From: Microbispora siamensis
Lineage (GTDB): Bacteria; Actinomycetota; Actinomycetes; Streptosporangiales; Streptosporangiaceae
Length of the DNA stretch: 64,000 nucleotides
Assembly (NCBI RefSeq): GCF_016863095.1
Contig: NZ_BOOF01000037.1
Span: 1 to 64,000 of the forward strand
Direction: 5' to 3'
Shown here: piece after piece, positions 8,173 to 14,348 of the stretch
Layout of the letters: each line of letters starts with the position of its first letter
Numbering within the stretch: position 1 is the first letter of the stretch
Position numbers and translations under genes: made by a program
The notes under the pieces: generated by a model
The model's input: only the letters and a program-made list of their open reading frames with translations
Database searches by the model: none
Told to the model about the DNA's origin: nothing

Positions 8173-8955
8173 TCAGGCGACAGGACGGGAACGCACCGCG
8201 GCGAAGTTCCTGTCCCTCCGGTTGTCCCGCAGGTCGGTGAGCGCGGCGAAGTCGGGCTCGAAGGCGGCCAGGCGCCTGTTGCCGAGCCCGCGGAACAGCC
8301 CTCGGGAGGTCGCGGGGTTGGGATCGGCGAAGCCCGCCACCCCGCACCCCGTCCGCCCCCGGTACGCCGAGGGGTGCGCCCAATCGCTGATCGCCACGAA
8401 CGCGGTCAACTCGTACGCCCGCGACACGGCCATGTGCCGCCAGAGGGAGCGCGCGATGGCGGGCGACGGCCGCTGGGTGACCGAGAACGCAGGGACGATC
8501 ACGAGGTCGGGCCCGGACTCGGCGGCGAGCGAGTCGAAATACCAGAAGTCCGCGCACAACAGGACGAGCAACCGACGGCCGCCGACCTCGACGGCACGCG
8601 GACGGCTGCCGCCGAGGACTCCGGCGGCCCGCTCGTCGCCGTACGGATTGAGCTTCTCGTAGTCCGCGACCACCGATCCACCGGGGTCGGCGACGACTCC
8701 GCGGTTGACCGTGCCGGAGCCGGACGCGCAGTGGTGCGATCCGCCGACGACCCAGCTGCCCAGCGACCGGGCGAGCCCTTCGACCCGCCGCCGATACCGC
8801 CGGTCGCCGAGCTCCGCGCCGGCCAGTTCGGGCAGCACCACGACGTCATCCGGACCGAACCGGATGCGCGACCGCTCGGCGTCGCGCAGCACCGCGTCGA
8901 AGTTCCGGTCGCCGTCAGAGTGCCATTCCGCAGGCTGTGTCACCACGACTCGCAC
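8173..8955 (-). CDS. Carbon-nitrogen hydrolase (nitrilase superfamily)
   Basis: A protein of about 260 residues with the superfamily triad: Glu in VVLPELAGAE, Lys in YEKLNPYGDE and Cys in VLLCADFWYFDS. It would cleave a nonpeptide C-N bond (amidase, carbamoylase or ureidopropionase activity). The exact group is unclear. No signal peptide is present. GTG 8955 is favoured because GGAGGTG is well spaced before it; GTG 8967 is also in frame. It is a single gene, with the peptidase downstream on the same strand and a repeat-bearing 5' region. Confidence 0.85.
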   Translation of the reverse strand: MRVVVTQPAEWHSDGDRNFDAVLRDAERSRIRFGPDDVVVLPELAGAELGDRRYRRRVEGLARSLGSWVVGGSHHCASGSGTVNRGVVADPGGSVVADYEKLNPYGDERAAGVLGGSRPRAVEVGGRRLLVLLCADFWYFDSLAAESGPDLVIVPAFSVTQRPSPAIARSLWRHMAVSRAYELTAFVAISDWAHPSAYRGRTGCGVAGFADPNPATSRGLFRGLGNRRLAAFEPDFAALTDLRDNRRDRNFAAVRSRPVA

Positions 8956-9072
8956 GAACACCTCCACGTCGGCCCGTAGATCTCGAAACTACGCCGAAAC
9001 GGCAGGCGCGGCCCTCCTCGGGTGGTGGGCCCCGGGAGCGATGCCGGCCCTCAGCCGGCTGGTGTTCCGTAC

Positions 9073-9124
9073 CGTGCTGCGAAACCGCGCTGCGAAACCG
9101 TGCTGCGAAACCGTGTTGCGAACC
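9073..9124. repeat. Four tandem 13-bp repeats
   Basis: Units at 9073-9085, 9086-9098, 9099-9111 and 9112-9124 follow the pattern CGTGCTGCGAAAC with one to three changes. The array lies in the 250-bp gap between the nitrilase start and the end of the efflux gene. No gene or dyad explains it. It could be a regulator-binding array for the nitrilase promoter or a simple slippage repeat. Confidence 0.85.
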
Positions 9125-9205
9125 CACACCGGCCCAGGCCGAGGCGACGGCAGCGTGAACGCCCAGGCTGTGACCGGGACGGAGACGGGCAGCCGTCGCG
9201 CCGCT

Positions 9206-10672
9206 TCACCTGGCGGGTTCCTCGACCTCGGCGGTGCTGTCCGCGCGGGCCGGGAGGAGCACGGCGGTGACGACCACGGCCAAAGACAGCACTGCGCCGA
9301 TGATGAAGGCCAGCCGCATGCCCTCGAGGTTGGCGAGCACCTCCGCGGTTCCCGCGGATTTCAGTGCCTCGGCTCGCGCGCTCATCACGGTGATCACGAG
9401 CGCGGTGCCGAAGGCCGCGGCGACCTGCTGCAGCGTGCTCAGGATCGAGCTGCCGTGGGAGTAGAGCCGTGGAGGAACCGCTCCGAGCCCGAGGGTGAAC
9501 ACCGGGGTGAAGGCCGCGGCCAGACTCACCATCAGCAACGCGTGCAGACCCAGGAGCTGCCAGTAGGGCATGGTCATCGTGACCTGTGTGAAGCCGGCGA
9601 GCGCGAGGGTGATCCCGACCGCGCCGGGAATGACCAGGACCCGGCCGCCGAAACGGTCGAACAGGCGGCCGACGGCCGGGCCGAGCAGCCCCATCGCGAG
9701 GCCGCCCGGCATCACGAGGAGTCCGGTCTCCAGGGGGCTGAGCTCACGGACGTTCTGCAGGTACAGCGGCAGCAGGATCATCGAACCGAGCATCGCCATG
9801 AAGGCAACCGACATCAGGATCAGCGCGACCGTGTAGGTGCGGTGGCGCAGGGTGCGCAGGTCCATCAGCGGCACGCCGCGCTTCTGCAGCGACAACTGGC
9901 GGACGACGAAGACGACGATGGCGACCAGGCCCGCTGCGACGACTGCGGCGGCAACGCGGACGTCACCGCCCTCGAACCGGCTGAGCCCGTAGACCAGGCC
10001 GCCGAAGCCGCCGGCAGCGGTCACCACGCTCAACCAGTCGATGGTGCTGACCTGCGGCTCTCCCACATTCTTGAGCTGCTTCAGGCCGCGCCAGGTGATC
10101 AGCGCGGCGATGGGGAGCACCACGGCGAACAGCAGCCGCCAGGACCCGAGCTGGAGGATCAACCCCGAGACCGCCGGGCCCATCGCGGGCGCGACCGAGA
10201 TGGCCAGGCTGACGTTGCCCATCACGCGGCCCCGATCCGCCTCGGGCACTACCTGCATCAATGTGGTCATCAGCAGCGGCATCATCACGGCGGTCCCGGA
10301 CGCCTGGATGATCCGGGCGCCCAGCAATACCTCGAACGACGGCGCGACGGCGGCCAACGCCGTGCCGAGCAGGAACAGACCCATCGCGGTGGCGTACGCG
10401 CGACGGGTGGACACCCGCTGCAGGAACCATCCGGTGATCGGGATGACGGCGGCCATGGTCAGCATGAAGGCGGTCGAGAGCCACTGCGCGGTCTGCTCGG
10501 TGATGTGCAGAGCACCCATCAGCCGGGGGATCGCATTGATCATGATCGTCTCGTTGAGGACGACCACGAACGTGGCGAGCACCAGCAGCCGAATCACGGG
10601 CGGGGTGCCGGGGGTGCTCTTCGAAACGGCCGTCACGGCTTTGACAGGGGAATCGGATTGGGTGATGGTCAC
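9206..10672 (-). CDS. MFS multidrug efflux transporter, DHA2 (EmrB/QacA) family
   Basis: A 488-residue integral membrane protein with about 14 hydrophobic segments. It carries the drug:H+ antiporter motif C region (APAMGPAVSGLIL) and the first-helix motif VVLNETIMINAIPRL typical of DHA2 pumps. It exports hydrophobic drugs or metabolites using the proton gradient. GTG 10672 is preceded by GAGGTG and begins a short cytoplasmic tail; the open frame extends to 10810 but that part has no transporter character. It has no adjacent regulator, and 580 bp of low-content DNA separates it from the next gene. Confidence 0.9.
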   Translation of the reverse strand: MTITQSDSPVKAVTAVSKSTPGTPPVIRLLVLATFVVVLNETIMINAIPRLMGALHITEQTAQWLSTAFMLTMAAVIPITGWFLQRVSTRRAYATAMGLFLLGTALAAVAPSFEVLLGARIIQASGTAVMMPLLMTTLMQVVPEADRGRVMGNVSLAISVAPAMGPAVSGLILQLGSWRLLFAVVLPIAALITWRGLKQLKNVGEPQVSTIDWLSVVTAAGGFGGLVYGLSRFEGGDVRVAAAVVAAGLVAIVVFVVRQLSLQKRGVPLMDLRTLRHRTYTVALILMSVAFMAMLGSMILLPLYLQNVRELSPLETGLLVMPGGLAMGLLGPAVGRLFDRFGGRVLVIPGAVGITLALAGFTQVTMTMPYWQLLGLHALLMVSLAAAFTPVFTLGLGAVPPRLYSHGSSILSTLQQVAAAFGTALVITVMSARAEALKSAGTAEVLANLEGMRLAFIIGAVLSLAVVVTAVLLPARADSTAEVEEPAR

Positions 10673-11158
10673 GGCACCTCGATCAGTGTTGTCGGGACAT
10701 GACGAGGCCCTTGCCGGCCCCAGCCTTGGGTCTCCCAAGAAGTTGTGGTCGTAGAAAGCCTGACAGGCGCCACCGACAAAACTCGTCGTCCTCAGCCAGC
10801 ATTCCGGCAAGCGACCCGAAATGTCACTTGGTTTTCACCGGCGGAGGATTCACCGCATACGGCCACACATGGCAGTGAGCCCGAGGCTCAGCCGCAGATG
10901 CCGCAAGAAGATCACCATATGCTCCCGCCGGCGTCTCCTCTACAAGATCTCCGCCTCCCGAGCCTCTTCCACGTACTCGGCCAAGACGCTGCAGCGGTCC
11001 TGCCGACAACGCCACCTCGCACGACCACCTTCCCCACACGGAGTCGCCGAAAAGTTTCGGAACAAGCACCCCTTGCTTCGCAGCATGATGGAGGCCGAGT
11101 CTCGCCTCTCACCCCATGAAACCCGCGCTGCCCGCGAACTCGCTGGTGGTTGTGACTC
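10673..11158. other. Intergenic stretch between efflux pump and xylan genes
   Basis: About 490 bp with no credible gene. Frames of 80-125 codons exist on both strands but lack family character and a ribosome site. The stretch holds the efflux promoter, a short dyad CTTGGG/CCCAAG (10725-10739) and the distal CCGAAA/TTTCGG site at 11047-11060. Confidence 0.6.
11047..11060. promoter_or_regulatory. Distal CCGAAA-N2-TTTCGG dyad, candidate operator
   Basis: CCGAAA and TTTCGG are separated by AG. The same arms recur at 11210-11222. Dyads of the CGAAA/TTTCG type are known upstream of actinomycete xylanase genes, and the genes that follow encode a CE4 esterase-like enzyme and a GH10 xylanase. Confidence 0.6.
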
Positions 11159-11187
11159 TTGACGTACAACAAACAGGTTCCTATGGT
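11159..11187 (+). promoter_or_regulatory. Sigma70-like promoter for the deacetylase gene
   Basis: TTGACG (11159-11164) and TATGGT (11182-11187) are separated by 17 bp, a close match to the housekeeping consensus. Transcription would start near 11194, just before the proximal dyad at 11210-11222. Confidence 0.65.
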
Positions 11188-11209
11188 CGGCATTGCTTTC
11201 GCAACACTG

Positions 11210-11222
11210 CCGAAACTTTCGG
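11210..11222. promoter_or_regulatory. Proximal CCGAAA-C-TTTCGG palindrome, candidate operator
   Basis: A perfect palindrome with a single central base, about 15-25 bp downstream of the predicted start site and 30 bp upstream of the GTG at 11252. Repressor bound here would block elongation. It shares its arms with the site at 11047-11060, about 160 bp upstream, which would allow looping. Confidence 0.65.
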
Positions 11223-11251
11223 GCAGTCTTGTCGTCCGAAGAGGAGTAGTC

Positions 11252-11959
11252 GTGGTCAATCGAAGCCGACGCCCACGCCGGCCACGTCTTCTCTCAGTCC
11301 CACTGGCCGCCATAGGGCTGGTGCTGGGCATGGCGCATCCAGTCCTGGCGGACAACCCGATCCCCACGGTCGTCGACTCGACCCGCAGCGGTGGGCTGTC
11401 GGTCGGCTTCACCTTCGACGACGGCCCGAACCCGCCCGACACGCTGCGCCTGCTCGACGTGCTGCGCGAGCACCACGTGAAAGCGGTCTTCTGCCTCTGG
11501 GGCGATCACGTACGGCGGCATCCGGAGATCGTCCGGCAGATCGTCGCCGACCGCCACACGTTGTGCAACCACAGCATGCACCACGACGACATGGCGACCT
11601 GGTCGGCGGAGCAGATCCGCGCCGATCTCCTGGAGACGAGCGCCGCCATCCGCGCAGCGGTGCCGGGGGCGCACATCCCGTACTTCCGAGCCCCGTACGG
11701 CAGTTGGGGGCAGACACCGACCGTCGCGGCCGATCTCGGCATGCAGGCGCTGGGCTGGCGCATGGCCATCGGCGACTGGGATCCGCCGGGCACCGCAGAG
11801 CTGATCCGCCGCCTGCGAGAAGGAATCACGCCGGGCGCGGTGGTCCTGATGCACGACGGCGGCGGGGACCGGAGCCAGACCGTCGACGCCGTCGACGCCG
11901 TCATCCCCGCGCTGCGGTCGGAGGGATGGCACCTGTCGCTGCCCGCCCGCCGGGGCTGA
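11252..11959 (+). CDS. Secreted polysaccharide deacetylase (CE4, NodB fold)
   Basis: A 235-residue exported enzyme. GTG 11252 follows GAGGAG. The first 32 residues are a basic Sec signal (RRPRLLSVPLAAIGLVLG, ending near VLADN). All NodB motifs are present: TFDDGPN with the catalytic base and metal Asp, NHSMHHDD with the two metal His, RAPYGSWG, GDWDPPG and the late VLMHDGGG with the catalytic His. CE4 enzymes remove acetyl groups from xylan, chitin or peptidoglycan; the adjacent xylanase favours acetylxylan. The GH10 gene begins 71 bp after its stop, probably on the same transcript. Confidence 0.88.
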   Translation: MVNRSRRPRRPRLLSVPLAAIGLVLGMAHPVLADNPIPTVVDSTRSGGLSVGFTFDDGPNPPDTLRLLDVLREHHVKAVFCLWGDHVRRHPEIVRQIVADRHTLCNHSMHHDDMATWSAEQIRADLLETSAAIRAAVPGAHIPYFRAPYGSWGQTPTVAADLGMQALGWRMAIGDWDPPGTAELIRRLREGITPGAVVLMHDGGGDRSQTVDAVDAVIPALRSEGWHLSLPARRG

Positions 11960-11998
11960 CCTGAACGCACCACCATCACCTGAACGCACCACCCATCA
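11960..11998. repeat. Direct repeat between deacetylase and xylanase genes
   Basis: Two nearly identical copies of about 19-20 bp, starting CCTGAACGCACCACC, lie head to tail at 11960-11978 and 11979-11998 immediately after the deacetylase stop. The second has one extra C. It looks like a recent tandem duplication in the short spacer. Confidence 0.8.
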
Positions 11999-12030
11999 CC
12001 CCCCGTTTCCCCCCAACCCGAGGAGTTCCT

Positions 12031-13200
12031 TTGCTTCGTCCCGCACTGTCCATCGGCCTCGTGAGCGCCACGGTCCTGCTGGGCGGGATGGCTCTCACCG
12101 GCTCGGCCTCGGCCGAACCCGGCGCCGCCCCCGCACAGTCCCAGGCCGCCAGGTACCCCGCGGACTCGCTGCGTGCCCTCGGCGACCGGGTCGGTCTGCG
12201 TATCGGCACCGCCGTGAACACGGACGAACTCGGCAGCAACGCCGACTACACCCGGATCACGGCCGAGCAGTTCTCCAGCGTCACTCCCGAGAACGTGATG
12301 AAGTGGCAACTGGTGGAGCCCACCCGCGGCACGTACGACTGGGCTGCCGCCGACCGGCTGGTCGCCTTCGCGAAGAAGAACAAGCAGCTGGTCCGCGGCC
12401 ACACGCTGGTGTGGCACAGCCAGCTCCCCACCTGGCTCTCCTCCGACGGCTACACCACCACGCTGTCCAACGACGAGCTGAAGGCCCTGCTGAAGAAGCA
12501 CATCCAGGATCAGGTGAAGCACTTCAAGGGCGACATCTGGCAGTGGGACGTGGTCAACGAGGCGTTCGACGACGACGGGCAGCCCCGCCAGACCATCTGG
12601 TACAAGGCGTGGGGCGGTCTCGGCTACATCGCCGACGCCTTCCGCTGGGCCCACGAGGCCGACCCCAAGGCCCTGCTGTTCTACAACGACTACAACCTCG
12701 AGTTCACCGGGGTGAAGAGCAACGCCGTCTACGACCTCGTCCGGTCCCTGAAGGCGCAGCGTGTGCCCATCGACGGCGTCGGCTTCCAGGGTCACCTGGA
12801 CACCCAGTACGGCTTCCCGGACCTGCAGAACAACCTGCAGCGCTTCGCGGACCTCGGCCTGAAGGTGGCCGAGACCGAGGTGGACGTCCGCACGTTCACG
12901 CAGGCCCCGCCGAACGAGAACACCCCGACCAACCCGCTGGCCGGGTACGCCCAGGAGAGCTACTGGTCCCGCGCCCTGAAGGCGTGTCTCGCCGTGCGCG
13001 AGTGCATCTCGTTCACCCCCTGGGGATTCGGCGACACGTATTCCTGGATCCCCGGCTGGTTCGACAACCCGCAGGAGGGCGCCGCCCTGCTGTATGACGG
13101 GAACCTGCAGCCCAAGTCGCAGTACTACGTGCTCCAGCAGGACCTGGCACTCGCCGCGGGCGCGCCGCACCGCTCCGGCCCGGGCGCCGGCCACAACTGA
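12031..13200 (+). CDS. Secreted endo-1,4-beta-xylanase, GH10 family
   Basis: A 389-residue exported xylanase. It starts at TTG 12031 after a good GAGGAG. The first 28 residues form a Sec signal (LSIGLVSATVLLGGMALTG, then SASAE). The GH10 barrel follows from about residue 45: NTDELGSNADYTRI, VTPENVMKWQ, HTLVWHSQLPTW, the acid/base Glu in WDVVNEAFDD, YNDYNLE and the nucleophile Glu in VAETEVDVRT. It ends soon after the barrel with no carbohydrate-binding module. It hydrolyses the xylan backbone outside the cell, cooperating with the deacetylase upstream. Confidence 0.93.
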   Translation: MLRPALSIGLVSATVLLGGMALTGSASAEPGAAPAQSQAARYPADSLRALGDRVGLRIGTAVNTDELGSNADYTRITAEQFSSVTPENVMKWQLVEPTRGTYDWAAADRLVAFAKKNKQLVRGHTLVWHSQLPTWLSSDGYTTTLSNDELKALLKKHIQDQVKHFKGDIWQWDVVNEAFDDDGQPRQTIWYKAWGGLGYIADAFRWAHEADPKALLFYNDYNLEFTGVKSNAVYDLVRSLKAQRVPIDGVGFQGHLDTQYGFPDLQNNLQRFADLGLKVAETEVDVRTFTQAPPNENTPTNPLAGYAQESYWSRALKACLAVRECISFTPWGFGDTYSWIPGWFDNPQEGAALLYDGNLQPKSQYYVLQQDLALAAGAPHRSGPGAGHN

Positions 13201-13217
13201 CCGTACCGACACGCATG

Positions 13218-13277
13218 GGGGCCGCACTCCGTGAGTGCGGCCCCATTGCCGCACTCATGGAGTGCGGCGGCGTTTTT
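13218..13277 (+). terminator. Double-hairpin terminator with interchangeable arms
   Basis: The first hairpin pairs GGGGCCGCACTC (13218-13229) with GAGTGCGGCCCC (13233-13244), loop CGT. The second pairs GCCGCACTC (13248-13256) with GAGTGCGGC (13260-13268), loop ATG, and runs into TTTTT (13273-13277). Both arms share a core, so alternative pairings are possible. It follows the xylanase stop by 17 bp. Confidence 0.85.
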
Positions 13278-13358
13278 CCTCGTCCACGATGTGCCCCTGC
13301 ACTGCCGTCGCCTGGACAGGGCTATCGGGAAGAGCACAAGATCTATAGCTTTGATCGG

Positions 13359-14006
13359 GTGGCCACTTCCCCTCTGCGGCTCCGCGTAGGCCCGTCCGTC
13401 CTGGCGAAGACCACTGTCCCGGTGGCCACTCTTCTCGTCATCCTCTACCTGGCCATATCCGCGGTCACGCTCGTACGGTCATCGACATTCCAGCAAGCCT
13501 TGCATGGGCCGGTCCTCTGCGAGTTCATTCCGGAAGATGCTCCGCCGAGCCAGCAGGAGGAAATAAGGGACTATCTGGGCTGCGGGCCTTCGCCCGCGCT
13601 AGTCCTGTTCGCAGGTACCGCGTTGATCGCGCTCTTTCCCGTGTTCGCGATGACCTACGTGAGTGTGCGGGTATTGCGCTTTCGCGTCGACCTCTTCGGC
13701 ACGGTGCTCGTCATCCAAGGGGCCCTGAAGGCCAAGCGATTCGACCTGTCCACGGCGTACGTGCGCCTGGACGCCACGATCGGCCGGCGCATCCCCTACC
13801 TGCAGATAGTGGAGTCTGCCTCTGCCAGCGGGCGGCTGTACCTTCGCGATGTCCATACCCCACTGATGCCTCCCGATGATCTCCTTGCCATCGCGGAGGC
13901 AATCGAGTCCGGTAGCCGACCTGAGCCCTTCGCCGGCCAGGCAATCCAGACGGCCATGACCCTCCGTCGCCTGGCCGCCGATCCGCTCGCCCGCTTGATC
14001 ACATGA
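13359..14006 (+). CDS. Two-helix membrane protein of unknown function with a PH-like tail
   Basis: A protein of about 215 residues. An N-terminal helix (TTVPVATLLVILYLAISAVT, about residues 17-36) and a second one (LVLFAGTALIALFPVFAMTYV, about 92-112) flank an extracytoplasmic loop with two cysteines (LCEFIPED, YLGCGPSP). The C-terminal part (VLRFRVDLFGTVLVIQ, RRIPYLQIVES, GRLYLRDV) resembles a bacterial PH-like domain. The start is uncertain: GTG 13359 gives a sensible topology, while the open frame back to 13215 runs through the xylanase terminator. The function is unknown. A rho-independent terminator follows. Confidence 0.65.
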   Translation: MATSPLRLRVGPSVLAKTTVPVATLLVILYLAISAVTLVRSSTFQQALHGPVLCEFIPEDAPPSQQEEIRDYLGCGPSPALVLFAGTALIALFPVFAMTYVSVRVLRFRVDLFGTVLVIQGALKAKRFDLSTAYVRLDATIGRRIPYLQIVESASASGRLYLRDVHTPLMPPDDLLAIAEAIESGSRPEPFAGQAIQTAMTLRRLAADPLARLIT

Positions 14007-14106
14007 GACCGGCGAGACAGCGAGGAAGCCCACCCACCGCGAGCGGCTCACCATCGGCCGGGGGCTGCTCTTGGTGGCCTACGGCTAGGCATGGCTGGAA
14101 CGAGCA

Positions 14107-14150
14107 ACGGCGTCTGAACCGAGCGAAACCGCTGGTCAGACGCCGTTTTT
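14107..14150 (+). terminator. Rho-independent terminator
   Basis: ACGGCGTCTGA (14107-14117) and TCAGACGCCGT (14136-14146) form an 11-bp perfect stem with an 18-nt loop, followed by a T run to 14150. It would end transcription of the membrane-protein gene before the oppositely oriented tRNA. Confidence 0.85.
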
Positions 14151-14160
14151 GCTGGTTGAG

Positions 14161-14249
14161 CGGAGAGCGTGGGATTCGAACCCACGAGACCGGTCACCCG
14201 GCCTAGCGGTTTTCAAGACCGCCGCCATCGTCCACTAGGCGAGCTCTCC
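14161..14249 (-). tRNA. tRNA-Ser (anticodon UGA)
   Basis: The minus strand folds as a class II tRNA of 89 nt. GGAGAGC pairs with GCTCTCC in the acceptor stem, the anticodon stem-loop is GCGGTCTTGAAAACCGC with anticodon TGA, a long variable arm follows (GGCCGGGTGACCGGTC) and the T loop is GGTTCGAATCC. The discriminator is G at 14161, as expected for serine. The 3' CCA is not encoded. Confidence 0.95.
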
Positions 14250-14348
14250 CCGGGCGCCCCACGCTGGAGCGCCACGCAGCAGCCTAGTCTCTCACTCCTC
14301 GGCGCGTGACCGCGACCGCGAAAGAGATCATCCCGCCTCCGCGATAAC

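Noticed and set aside
9073-9124. CRISPR-like array
   Set aside because: Units of 13 bp with no spacers and no cas genes anywhere in the window.
8705-10702. 665-codon frame antisense to the efflux pump and nitrilase genes
   Set aside because: Low-complexity His/Gln/Arg-rich text typical of the antisense of a GC-rich membrane-protein gene.
10745-11162. Frames of 113-124 codons in the gap before the deacetylase
   Set aside because: No ribosome site, no domain-like pattern, composition like noncoding shadow, and they overlap the promoter and dyad region.
14003-14206. 67-codon frame with SGERGIRTHETGHPA
   Set aside because: It runs through the terminator at 14107-14150 and into tRNA-Ser.
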